Positions 8,646 through 17,113 of a stretch of DNA of 64,000 nt are shown here, piece after piece. The number at the start of each line of letters is the position of its first letter. The first letter of the stretch is position 1. The notes under the pieces are model-generated. The model was not told the origin of the DNA. It saw only the letters and a list, made by a program, of their open reading frames with translations, and searched no databases. Origin of the DNA: Lewinella cohaerens DSM 23179 (GTDB taxonomy: Bacteria > Bacteroidota > Bacteroidia > Chitinophagales > Saprospiraceae); the NCBI RefSeq assembly GCF_000379805.1, contig NZ_KB903539.1, forward strand, positions 102,474 through 166,473, read 5' to 3'. Position numbers and translations under genes: made by a program.

Positions 8646-9386
8646 TCATTTAATCTCTTCAATTCGCCCATGTATTTGGGTTAAAACATCGAATAAGGAA
8701 TCAAAATTTGCAGAAGAATTTGTTAGGTGGGAGATGTATAGGCTGATCAAATTTTCGGCTTCCCTATTCTTGAGTAGCTGGGCCAAGGAACGGTACCCTT
8801 CCTCGTCAAGTATTGGTTGATCAAGGTAAATGTCAAGGTCAGCATACCTGGTGTTTTTTAAAAGGAATGGCTTTACCAGGTGTATTTGATAATCCCTTGT
8901 TGTTTCATCGGTAATGTTACATTGAGCTTTGTAGTAGTTGAAAAAAGTAATCAACTTATTCAACTGAGGGTCGTTGATCTCTGAGAGGTACCCCTTAGAA
9001 ACAAATTCTTCAATGACGGGAAATTGAAAAGACAATGATTCTGACTCGGTTAAAAATCGTATTTTCTTTGATAATGATTCCAGCGAATCAGCTTGCCCAT
9101 TTATGATGATACTTCGCGCAATCACTAAGCTGGGAATCATGGAATCTTTGGTGATTAAAGAATTCCCCTTGATAAATTCACCATTGGTGGTAATCTCTTC
9201 TTGTATTCTTTCAAAATACGTCTCAATCTCCAGGTTTGTTTGATGCGCTTGATTCCAGTTGTTCAAATAAACTGCAATCATCACACCGATAACAACAATG
9301 AGTATTTCGCCAATAGAATATTTGAAATAGCTCTTTATTTTTTTCTGGGCAACTGCTTTAAGTCTAAATTTTCTAAAAAGCTTCAT
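8646..9386 (-). CDS. DUF6090 family single-span membrane protein
   Basis: The 246-residue protein opens with the conserved DUF6090 pattern: a basic N-terminus (KLFRKFRLK), one membrane span (about residues 26-44, GEILIVVIGVMIAVYL) and the motif NNWNQ. A helical extracytoplasmic domain follows. The family is widespread in Bacteroidota and has no known function. It lies alone between a cruciform-like element (9453-9613) and Dps. Confidence 0.8.
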   Translation of the reverse strand: MKLFRKFRLKAVAQKKIKSYFKYSIGEILIVVIGVMIAVYLNNWNQAHQTNLEIETYFERIQEEITTNGEFIKGNSLITKDSMIPSLVIARSIIINGQADSLESLSKKIRFLTESESLSFQFPVIEEFVSKGYLSEINDPQLNKLITFFNYYKAQCNITDETTRDYQIHLVKPFLLKNTRYADLDIYLDQPILDEEGYRSLAQLLKNREAENLISLYISHLTNSSANFDSLFDVLTQIHGRIEEIK

Positions 9387-9452
9387 TGGTAATAGTAGAT
9401 GATTCCTTGACTAAAGTAGTTTCTTGATATTTTTTAGCTCCTTGATACGCTA

Positions 9453-9613
9453 AGAGCTTGTTTGGTAGGGCATAATTAGCCGAAAGTGAGCAAATTTCAT
9501 TTCAGGTAAGGCAAATTTTGCAGTCGAATGCGGGCGATTCGACGAAAAATTTAACGCAGCATGAAATGAAATTTGCCACTTGGAGGCAATTGAGGTCCTA
9601 CCAAACAAGCTCT
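9453..9613. repeat. 161-bp nested inverted repeat (cruciform-like element)
   Basis: The outer arms are a perfect 17-bp match (AGAGCTTGTTTGGTAGG at 9453-9469 against 9597-9613). Inside are a second perfect 15-bp pair (GCAAATTTCATTTCA and its complement) and a central GTCGAAT/ATTCGAC stem. The right outer arm overlaps the stop codon of the DUF2200 gene. It looks like a MITE or a large structured terminator, and no ORF of its own is credible. Confidence 0.75.
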
Positions 9614-9980
9614 AAACTACCCGCAAGATCTTCTCCATCTTTCGCCCTCTGGCCAGTTCTTCCACCAGTTTATCCAAATACCTTGTTTGCTTTGTTAATG
9701 GTGTTTCGATATCTTCTATCCGATAGCCACAGATGACACCTTTGATTAAATGGGCATTGGGGTTTAGGGTAGCATCCTCAAAGAATTTTTCAAAGGTTAC
9801 CTGACTTTCAATCAGTTCTTCCAGCTTTTTTAAATCATAGCCAGTTAGCCATTCAATGACTTGATGTAATTCGTCTTTTGTCCTTCCCTTTTTCTCCACT
9901 TTTGTAACATAATGTGGATACACTGAAGAGAATTTCATTTGTGCTATGCGCTCATCGTGCTCGGGTGTAGTGATACTCAT
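9612..9980 (-). CDS. DUF2200 family protein
   Basis: The 122-residue protein matches DUF2200 almost from end to end: [15 protein letters not shown], then [34 protein letters not shown] and a C-terminal [11 protein letters not shown]. The family is small, cytoplasmic and uncharacterised. It lies 11 bases downstream of the alpha/beta hydrolase gene on the same strand, so the two are probably cotranscribed. The stop codon lies inside the right arm of a large inverted repeat. Confidence 0.88.
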   Translation of the reverse strand: MSITTPEHDERIAQMKFSSVYPHYVTKVEKKGRTKDELHQVIEWLTGYDLKKLEELIESQVTFEKFFEDATLNPNAHLIKGVICGYRIEDIETPLTKQTRYLDKLVEELARGRKMEKILRVV

Positions 9981-9991
9981 ATTGGAGGGTT

Positions 9992-10693
9992 TTAATTTTT
10001 TATAAAATCAACGATTATTGAGCTAAGTATTTCATCGTCTATTTTTTCAATTGGATGTTGAAAATTTTCTATTATTCTTAAATTTCCATTGGGTAATACT
10101 TCTGCGCTTTCTTTTGACTCTTCGATGCTTACCATGTTGTCTTTACTCCCAATTCCAATGAGTATTTCATGCCTGATGTCTTCTAAGTTCTTCTCTGTTA
10201 ATCTTTCTCCTTGTCCTAATCTCAACATCATACTAGCAGTCTTTTCTACCACTTCCTTCCAATCGTTTATGGTATGAATTGATGCCAATTTATTGGCGAA
10301 AGCGGGAACTTTCTCTTCAATTTTATCGGGGTTTAACATCCTTACTTCTTTCGCTGCGGTTGCTTCTGTCCAGGCGAACTTTGTCCCGAGGGTGATTATT
10401 TTCTCAACGAATGAGGGGTGTTTTTGGGCTACATTCAAACCAACATATCCACCCATACTGTAGCCGAAGATATGGATTTTGTTAATTTTTTTTGCACTCA
10501 AATACGCTATTACATTTTCAGTAAATAGACCCATTGTGAATTCCTCGCTAGATGCTCTTTCGCCATGTCCTTCAAAATCAAGATCATGCACTTGAAATTC
10601 AGAGGAGAGTTTTTCTTTCAAGCTTCGAAATTGATCTTTTGTGCCTAATGCCCCATGTAGTAAAAGTAAATGCTGATTCGTCTTGGTGCTCAT
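9992..10693 (-). CDS. Alpha/beta hydrolase
   Basis: The 233-residue protein has the alpha/beta hydrolase layout: oxyanion loop HGALG (residues ~13-17), nucleophile elbow GYSMGG with Ser near residue 79, the acidic residue in GIGSKDN and a catalytic His in NFQHPIEK near the C-terminus. It has no signal peptide, so it acts in the cytoplasm on an unknown ester or acyl substrate. It forms a likely unit with DUF2200 downstream (11-base gap). The VOC protein gene lies 53 bases upstream on the same strand. Confidence 0.85.
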   Translation of the reverse strand: MSTKTNQHLLLLHGALGTKDQFRSLKEKLSSEFQVHDLDFEGHGERASSEEFTMGLFTENVIAYLSAKKINKIHIFGYSMGGYVGLNVAQKHPSFVEKIITLGTKFAWTEATAAKEVRMLNPDKIEEKVPAFANKLASIHTINDWKEVVEKTASMMLRLGQGERLTEKNLEDIRHEILIGIGSKDNMVSIEESKESAEVLPNGNLRIIENFQHPIEKIDDEILSSIIVDFIKN

Positions 10694-10746
10694 GTCCTCG
10701 GTTTTAAAGCTTTTATTAAGAGTGTGTTGGGGAATTTCCTGACACG

Positions 10747-11133
10747 TTATAAACTCTCAACTATAAAAATGGCATTATTATTTAAATCGTAAAAGCCAAA
10801 TTCGTTAGTTCCCCAATCCGTATTTAACCTCAATTTGCTAGGTTTTATGGTCCTCCTGTTCACAAATTCTTGAAATATTGGCTCAATATGCTGAACAAAT
10901 ATTCTAATAACGGAACCACCAAGCAATGGATCATCCTCGGTATCAGCGTGCCATTGCAAATGAATGGAGAAGGTTTCCCGTCTCAGTACGGCATACATTT
11001 TGTCTTTATGTATTAGCTGAAAGCCAACGTTTTTCTCATACCATTCAACATCACGATCAATGTCTTGACTTGGCAGTACGGGGGAGATTCCTAATAGTTC
11101 GATTTCCATGTTTTTACGCTTTAATTTCATCAA
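10747..11133 (-). CDS. VOC superfamily (glyoxalase/bleomycin-resistance-like) protein
   Basis: The 128-residue protein carries the paired beta-alpha-beta-beta-beta VOC pattern: SPVLPSQDIDRDVEWYEKNVGF at the start of the first module, and GTNEFGFYDLNNNAIFIVE in the second. This is typical of the bleomycin-resistance/glyoxalase branch. The start could equally be the internal ATG at 11109 (MEIELLGIS), which fits the family N-terminus better. The substrate and bound metal are not predictable. It is followed on the same strand by the hydrolase and DUF2200 genes. Confidence 0.78.
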   Translation of the reverse strand: MMKLKRKNMEIELLGISPVLPSQDIDRDVEWYEKNVGFQLIHKDKMYAVLRRETFSIHLQWHADTEDDPLLGGSVIRIFVQHIEPIFQEFVNRRTIKPSKLRLNTDWGTNEFGFYDLNNNAIFIVESL

Positions 11134-11452
11134 GCTGTTAGGTGTTCTTGTCCCCCTGATTTACTTCTTTTTTTATACCCTTGAGCTCTACAAAAACGCG
11201 AACCGAACAGGTGAGCGCGACAAGCGGAGCGCGTAGGGCCTAAGGATGGTAGGACTGCAAGGACGGACAGCCTGACGCCACCGTAGGTAGGTGGAGACCC
11301 ATAAAGAAAATCGGAAGTGGGAATTCAGATATCGGAAATATTAGGCGTAATGCAGCGTCAAGATGACTAATTATCAATCAAACTACTTCCGACCTCCGAT
11401 TTCCGACATTGAAAATCCTGATACTGACCATCAAACCATCAAACCATCAAAC
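11134..11452. other. Intergenic region with a family-2 dispersed repeat
   Basis: No gene is seen. Most of the interval is a GC-rich repeat copy (11198-11304). The rest is AT-rich and contains ATCAAACC direct repeats just before the folK end. Confidence 0.6.
11198..11304 (+). repeat. Dispersed GC-rich repeat, family 2, copy D
   Basis: It shares GCGAACCGAACAGGTGAG, a CGGAG-GCGC-AGGG block and a CCTGACGCC block with 54969-55091 in the same order and orientation. The two copies lie 44 kb apart. It is non-coding, with several short internal inverted repeats. Confidence 0.7.
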
Positions 11453-11935
11453 CTAATTCACCCTAACCACCACCCCCTCATCGTCGCATTCCAACAACAA
11501 TTGGGCCACCGTTTTCCCTAGTAGTGGGTGTATCCAATTCGGCGCAATTTCTGCCACGGGTACCAGTACAAATCGTCGTTCTTGCATCCAGGGGTGGGGG
11601 AGCGTCAGTTTTGGCAATTTTATTACCTCACTGCCGTAGAAGATAAGGTCGATATCAATGAGGCGTTGATCCCACTTTCTGTGCCTCACCCGGCCGAGTT
11701 GCTGTTCTATACTTAGTACGGTTTTCAGGGCTTGCTGTGGCGACATACTGGTCCTGTAAAGACAAGCTTGGTTGAGGAAGTCTGGTTGGTCTTCAAGCCC
11801 CCATGCGCTGGTTTCGTAACAGGCAGAAACCTGGATTTCTTCCCCTAGCTGGGTTTGCAGGAGTTGACGCGCCTGGAGCAAGCTTTGGTTTCGCCAGCCT
11901 TGATTACTCCCTAGGTGGAGAAGGATATTTTGCAT
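11453..11935 (-). CDS. folK: 2-amino-4-hydroxy-6-hydroxymethyldihydropteridine diphosphokinase
   Basis: The 160-residue protein transfers pyrophosphate from ATP to 6-hydroxymethyl-7,8-dihydropterin in folate synthesis, in the cytoplasm. It has the HPPK signatures HLGSNQG (residues ~6-12), SxxYETSAWG, the Mg/ATP-binding stretch QRLIDIDLIFYG and LPHPWMQERRFVLVPVAEIAP. The start at 11935 (MQNILLHLG) is chosen over a longer frame because a -7 promoter element lies at 11957-11964, which would put the longer start inside the promoter. It is monocistronic. Confidence 0.92.
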   Translation of the reverse strand: MQNILLHLGSNQGWRNQSLLQARQLLQTQLGEEIQVSACYETSAWGLEDQPDFLNQACLYRTSMSPQQALKTVLSIEQQLGRVRHRKWDQRLIDIDLIFYGSEVIKLPKLTLPHPWMQERRFVLVPVAEIAPNWIHPLLGKTVAQLLLECDDEGVVVRVN

Positions 11936-11956
11936 AAAAAAGGACTCGTTGAACGC

Positions 11957-11964
11957 CAAAGATA
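11957..11964 (-). promoter_or_regulatory. Bacteroidota -7 element (TATCTTTG) for folK
   Basis: The exact TAnnTTTG motif lies 22 bases upstream of the folK ATG. No -33 TTTG was recognised at the usual distance. Confidence 0.5.
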
Positions 11965-12049
11965 ATGGCTATCAACAGAATAGTGGATGTAGGAACGCAA
12001 GTAAGCAGACAAAGGAAGGCAGAGAACATTTTTTTTGAGGCTAATTGTC

Positions 12050-12057
12050 TATCTTTG
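12050..12057 (+). promoter_or_regulatory. Bacteroidota -7 element (TATCTTTG) for the giant surface protein
   Basis: The exact TAnnTTTG motif lies 46 bases upstream of the ATG at 12103. Confidence 0.5.
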
Positions 12058-12102
12058 GTCGTATAACTTAATCAACCATCTGTCACAGACACTTTATCCT
12101 GT

Positions 12103-15100
12103 ATGAAATATATTTTTACGCTTCTTTGTAGTGTCCTCTTTACCATCAGCGCTTTTGCTCAACCTGTCAATGATGATTGTGTAGATCTCATTGATCTGGG
12201 AACAGCACCTGCCTGTATTGGTGATATTTATACCAACGTCGACGCTACAGACAGTAACTCAGGCCCATTGGACAACCCCACCTGTTTCAATGGAGGGACA
12301 ACCCAAAACGATGTTTTCTTCGGATTTATGGTCGACGCTGCCTTGGTCGACGTAACCATTACGGTCATCGGCACAGATCTAGGCCCTAACGGCGTGCCTA
12401 TTACCAACCCTCAGTTTGCCCTCTATCGGGGTGGATGTGGAGGCTTGGCCGAATTGAACTGTATCAGCGCTAATGTTGGTGAAACCACCATTAGCCTTGA
12501 TGTAATCGGCCTTACTCCCGGGATTCCCTATTTCATCAGGGTCAATGATTATTCCGGAACAGGAACACCTAACTGGGGGGATTTTACCCTCTGTATTGAA
12601 GAATACATCCCGGCCATTAATATGGGAGAGGATACACAGTCCAGCGCTTGTTCTGGTACTGTTTATGACTCTGGTGGCCCTGATGGTGACTATGGTAACA
12701 ACGAAAACTTCACGTTTACCATTTGTCCTAATGACTTCACCCAGTGTGTTGCGCTAGATGTAGAGTCCTTTAATATTATCGGTGGTGATGCACTTAATGT
12801 TTATGAAGGCAGTACTACCGCCGCTCCTTTAATTGCCTCTATTACGGGCAATAGCAACGGCAATGAATTTGAAGTACAGTCTTCCAACTCATGTATGACG
12901 CTGGAGTTTGTTTCTGATGGTTTCAACTCCGCTGGTGGTTTTGTTGCCAACTGGCAATGTTCACCATTGGAATGTGCGGGATCTGAGTTTGACAACCCGG
13001 TAACAATTACGGAAATCCCGTTCAATAACCCTGCCCTCACTACTTGTGGGGAAGGCGCCAACTTTAATACCACTCCTTGTGGTACTATTCCTTTTTTGAA
13101 CGGTCCTGAAACAGTGTTTTTGTATCAGTCGGAGGGAGGCATTTGTGCGTCGATCAATGTTACTGGCGCAGAACCAGGTACCGGTGTATTGGTACTTGAC
13201 GGCTTGCCAGACGACCCTGGTACCGTTTGTGTTGCCCAAAGTGCAGCAGGAACGATCAGTAGCGCTAATTTCCAAACACCAGGCGATTACTACATTATTG
13301 TAGCCAACCCTTCTGGATGTACCGATTTCGGATTGAATATCGTAGAAGCCGATTGCGCGCTTTCCCCAGCTTTAGTGGATGCCCTTTGTAATCCGCTTAA
13401 TGGCTGTATTGATGGTGATGATATCACCAGCGAGTTCATGTTTGAAGATGGTTTTCAGGATATTCCCAATACCCAAGGTGTCAACAATGGTTGTTGGGGT
13501 GGTGTAGGTGTAGAACCTGATTATTACTGGTTTACCATTGAGGCACAAGCTGATGGACCATTTGGTTTCATCCTGAGCAGTGCGAATATTCCTTCAGATA
13601 TTGACTTTAACGTATGGGGGCCTTTCTCACCGGAAGAGGTTTGTGAAACACCTCAGAGTGTAATAGATTTTGTTACCAATAACCAACCTATCCGTAGTAG
13701 TTATGCTGGTGGTACAGAGCCTACCGGCCTTGCCGATGTTCACCCGCAGCTGGGATATGATATAGAAGATGAGTACGATTGTCAAGGAATCAACGATGAT
13801 ATAGTAATGACGATCCCTGCAATGGAAGGAGAAGTCTTCGTGGTATTGGCCAATGACTGGGGTAACCAAATTCAAAACGGAGGTATTCAAGTTGATTGGG
13901 GGCCTTCTGATCCTGATGTAATCGCACCCCTCACAGGAGGAATATCGGTAATAGGAGCAGATACTTCGGTGTGTATCGGCGAAACGGTGCAACTGGAAGT
14001 TATTACTGGTTTGGAAGTTATTGAGTGGATTGGCCCCAATGCAGGTGATTTATCTTGTACTAACTGTTTCGATCCAATAGCTACGCCTAGTGAGACCCAG
14101 GTTTATCAAGCTGTTGTTGATGCTGTTTGTTATGCAGATACCTTGGAAGTAACCGTTAATGTTTTTGACCTTGACGCAGGCCCAGATATCATTGTTTGTA
14201 TCGGAGAAGAATTTGAAATTCCTGCCGGTCAGGATTTTGCAACAGCTACCTACTCCTGGTCACCTCCTCCTGGGTTGACCTTTAGCTGTACAGAGTGTCC
14301 TACCCCGATAGTGATTGCTGATACGCCAGGTGTTTATGATGTACCCGTTACGCTTAATGCCGAAGCTTGTAGCTTCATGGATTTTGTAACCATTACGGTA
14401 CTTGACTTTACCGCCCCAGAATACACGATCGCAGACGATGAGCGTATCTGTGATGGAGAATTAAGGCAAATTGGCGGTGATTTTGTTGATGGCAATGTCT
14501 ATGTATGGACGTCTGTACCCGCATCAACGGTTGAACAACTCGCCAACCCAGTTGTACAACCTGATGTAACAACGACTTACTTTCTTTCGGTAACAAACGG
14601 AGAATGCCCCACACCTTCGGTGGATAGTATTACCATTGAGGTTACTCCTTTACCGATCATTGATATTGCGGAAGAATCGATGGATGCTATTTGTTTGGGC
14701 GATGAGATTTCTCTATCGAACACCATTGTTGAAGATGATGTAAACTACAGCTGGTCTGGCCCTAACTTCATCGTTAGCCCCGACAGTAACATAACCGTCA
14801 TTATACCAGCTGTTAGTGGCGATTTTGTACTCACAGGCGAGCGCCTGGGCTGTGAATCCACAGATATTATACCCGTCGAAGTGGTGGATATCTCCATAGA
14901 TTTGAACGAACCCGATACTACCTTTATTTGTCAGGGGGAGTCGGTTCAGGTACAAGCTGCCGTCACGCCAACGGATGCTACTGTCGTATGGAACCCTGCT
15001 GATGTATCAGGCCCTGCACCGTTGCTGAGTCCGGATACCTATACGGTATACACCGCCACGGTAACGATTGGCAACTGTGTACGCAGTGATACTTTTGCTA

Positions 15101-16887
15101 TCCAGGTAGATTCTCTTCCCGGAGACATGGCTATTATGGCCGACCCCATGGAAGATTCTTACTGTCAGGGCGAATTGGTAACGCTAAGTTCGCCAACTTA
15201 TGACCCTGTTATGTATCCGGATATTACGCACGAGTGGATAGGCATTGGCCTGGAAACTTCCGATACCTTATTTAATATGGTGTTGACCACTGCAGATACC
15301 TTTACTTACCAGCGTATAACGGTTAATGGCGGCTGTGTGCAAGTTGATACCATTCTGTTGAATGTGATCAGTAACGATGCATTAGAGATTACACCAGCAC
15401 AACCAGAAGTATGTGCTGGAGAAAGCATTCAGTTGACAGTAATGTCAACGACACTCGGCGAATTAGAATGGACACCAGGCGAAACCCTGAGTTGTGATGA
15501 TTGCCCTAATCCACTAGCCAGCCCTACATCAACGACTACGTATACCGTAAGCTCGAGTATAGAAGGTTGTGCGATTGAACAAGGTGTGACCGTTATAGTG
15601 CCTCCCGCTCCGGTGATGAACGCACGGGGAGATATTACGCTATGTCCTGGTGAGTCTATTGACCTCAACCCCAATGGTGGTGGAGGCCAGGATGGTACCA
15701 CTTATCAATGGACATCAGCGACCAATCCAAATGTAAGCACAGACGTTAACCCTATCGTTACTCCTGTAACTACAACGACTTACACCGGTACTGCCACCAA
15801 TATTTGTGGTACGGCAACCGATGAAGTCACCGTCACAGTGGTTGACCCAGGCGTATTGCTAGATGTCAATGGCGGCATCGAAACCTTAGTCACTTGTCGT
15901 GGCTTCGAATTTGATCTGGTTGCCAATGTTGACAACAGCACCAACGGTACCGAAACACTTACCTGGTTGTATAATGGCGAGAGCCAAATTGGTGAAACAA
16001 CTACTTGGGTTGCCAGTGAAAGCGGCATCGCAGAGTTTATTTACCAGTACGGAATTTCTGCAGACGAAGATTGTGCCGAGTTTAGAGACACCGTTATGAT
16101 CGTTGTCAACGATGCGCCACAGTTAGTAGAGGTAAGGCCTGATACAACGATCTGTTTTGGTTTAGACCTTCCATTGACCTTATTCACCGGCGAAGTAGAA
16201 CCAGGTGTTACTTACAGCTGGACAAGTACCGCAGGTGACGTATTTATGGAGGCAGACCCTGAAGTTCAACCAACAGCTACCACTACTTATACACTAGAGG
16301 CCAGCTTAGGAGAATGTGTGGCAACCGAAACCGTAACAATCACGGTTGTTGAGGAAGCTACTTTCGCTATTGATACAGATCTGAGTACTACCCTTATCAC
16401 GGAAAATATGACTTCCGTAGATTTGATTGCAGCTATGCCTAATGAAAGTAACCCTGACGTGGTTTGGTCCTTTAGTGGCGTTACGATTGGTAATGGTTCC
16501 CCACTGGGATGGATGCCAAGTAGTGCACAGCAGGATTCTTTGCCTGGCTACGTTTTTGCATCCTTAGATACGGGCTGTCAGACCTTAGAAGATTCGATCC
16601 TTATTCAGAAGCTTCTTTTCGAGATGCCAAATATCTTCTCTCCTAATGGAGATGGTGACAATGATGTATTCAAGCCCTTCTTCCTTGGCGAAATGGAAGT
16701 GGTAGAACTAACGGTCTACAACCGTTGGGGGCAAGTCGTTTTCGAATCTAACGATCCTAATAACCCAGGATGGGAAGGTAAGAAAGACGATAAAGATGCT
16801 CCTTCCGAAGTATACATTTACACTGTGCGTGTAGGTGTGGGCGGAGAAATTGAGGAAAGAACCGGGCAGGTGACGCTGCTGAGGTAA
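12103..16887 (+). CDS. Giant secreted Ig/PKD-like repeat protein with gliding-associated C-terminal domain (T9SS type B)
   Basis: The 1594-residue protein has a signal peptide (residues 1-19, ending SAFA). An N-terminal region (about 20-620) holds cysteine-rich modules, including CUB-like segments (for example SACSGTVYDSGGPDGDYGNNENF). From about 620 to 1500 there are ten or so ~85-residue Ig/PKD-like repeats, each built as CxGE, then Y-x-W-x-P or Y-x-W-T, then T-x-T-Y-x-V. The end (about 1505-1594) is the gliding motility-associated/CHU_C domain: MPNIFSPNGDGDNDVFKP, VYNRWGQVVFES, W-G-K and a final QVTLLR. This is the T9SS type B sorting signal that directs surface attachment. Likely an adhesin or matrix protein. 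A strong terminator follows. Confidence 0.92.
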   Translation: MKYIFTLLCSVLFTISAFAQPVNDDCVDLIDLGTAPACIGDIYTNVDATDSNSGPLDNPTCFNGGTTQNDVFFGFMVDAALVDVTITVIGTDLGPNGVPITNPQFALYRGGCGGLAELNCISANVGETTISLDVIGLTPGIPYFIRVNDYSGTGTPNWGDFTLCIEEYIPAINMGEDTQSSACSGTVYDSGGPDGDYGNNENFTFTICPNDFTQCVALDVESFNIIGGDALNVYEGSTTAAPLIASITGNSNGNEFEVQSSNSCMTLEFVSDGFNSAGGFVANWQCSPLECAGSEFDNPVTITEIPFNNPALTTCGEGANFNTTPCGTIPFLNGPETVFLYQSEGGICASINVTGAEPGTGVLVLDGLPDDPGTVCVAQSAAGTISSANFQTPGDYYIIVANPSGCTDFGLNIVEADCALSPALVDALCNPLNGCIDGDDITSEFMFEDGFQDIPNTQGVNNGCWGGVGVEPDYYWFTIEAQADGPFGFILSSANIPSDIDFNVWGPFSPEEVCETPQSVIDFVTNNQPIRSSYAGGTEPTGLADVHPQLGYDIEDEYDCQGINDDIVMTIPAMEGEVFVVLANDWGNQIQNGGIQVDWGPSDPDVIAPLTGGISVIGADTSVCIGETVQLEVITGLEVIEWIGPNAGDLSCTNCFDPIATPSETQVYQAVVDAVCYADTLEVTVNVFDLDAGPDIIVCIGEEFEIPAGQDFATATYSWSPPPGLTFSCTECPTPIVIADTPGVYDVPVTLNAEACSFMDFVTITVLDFTAPEYTIADDERICDGELRQIGGDFVDGNVYVWTSVPASTVEQLANPVVQPDVTTTYFLSVTNGECPTPSVDSITIEVTPLPIIDIAEESMDAICLGDEISLSNTIVEDDVNYSWSGPNFIVSPDSNITVIIPAVSGDFVLTGERLGCESTDIIPVEVVDISIDLNEPDTTFICQGESVQVQAAVTPTDATVVWNPADVSGPAPLLSPDTYTVYTATVTIGNCVRSDTFAIQVDSLPGDMAIMADPMEDSYCQGELVTLSSPTYDPVMYPDITHEWIGIGLETSDTLFNMVLTTADTFTYQRITVNGGCVQVDTILLNVISNDALEITPAQPEVCAGESIQLTVMSTTLGELEWTPGETLSCDDCPNPLASPTSTTTYTVSSSIEGCAIEQGVTVIVPPAPVMNARGDITLCPGESIDLNPNGGGGQDGTTYQWTSATNPNVSTDVNPIVTPVTTTTYTGTATNICGTATDEVTVTVVDPGVLLDVNGGIETLVTCRGFEFDLVANVDNSTNGTETLTWLYNGESQIGETTTWVASESGIAEFIYQYGISADEDCAEFRDTVMIVVNDAPQLVEVRPDTTICFGLDLPLTLFTGEVEPGVTYSWTSTAGDVFMEADPEVQPTATTTYTLEASLGECVATETVTITVVEEATFAIDTDLSTTLITENMTSVDLIAAMPNESNPDVVWSFSGVTIGNGSPLGWMPSSAQQDSLPGYVFASLDTGCQTLEDSILIQKLLFEMPNIFSPNGDGDNDVFKPFFLGEMEVVELTVYNRWGQVVFESNDPNNPGWEGKKDDKDAPSEVYIYTVRVGVGGEIEERTGQVTLLR

Positions 16888-16910
16888 TCCTCCTGGTTTT
16901 ATAAAATAAA

Positions 16911-16944
16911 AAGGGTGTAGCGATTTGTCGTTACACCCTTTTTT
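16911..16944 (+). terminator. Rho-independent terminator after the giant surface protein
   Basis: A perfect 9-bp stem AAGGGTGTA/TACACCCTT with a 12-base loop is followed by a run of six T. It is 23 bases after the stop codon. Confidence 0.85.
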
Positions 16945-16953
16945 GTTGATTTG

Positions 16954-17092
16954 GGGCCATGCCATCTCCCGTCCCGACTTTTCTAGTCGGCACGGTATCG
17001 GCACCGGGCTGTCGGTCGCTACCGCTCCTGCCCATCCCATTGTCCTTGCGCCGTCCCGGCCCCGAGCTCCGGCCTATTGGCCTGCGCACTGG
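16954..17092 (-). repeat. Dispersed GC-rich repeat, family 1, copy B (inverted)
   Basis: This is the reverse complement of most of 2138-2276. The long hairpin is still present (16969-16996), but its right arm has a mismatch (CGGCACGG instead of CGGGACGG). It lies between the terminator of the surface protein and the end of the dehydrogenase gene. Confidence 0.75.
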
Positions 17093-17113
17093 CTTTAGGC
17101 GCTTACTGTATGC

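Noticed and set aside
9518..9736. Plus-strand 72-codon frame
   Set aside because: It lies across the nested inverted repeat and antisense to the DUF2200 gene, which has a clear family match.
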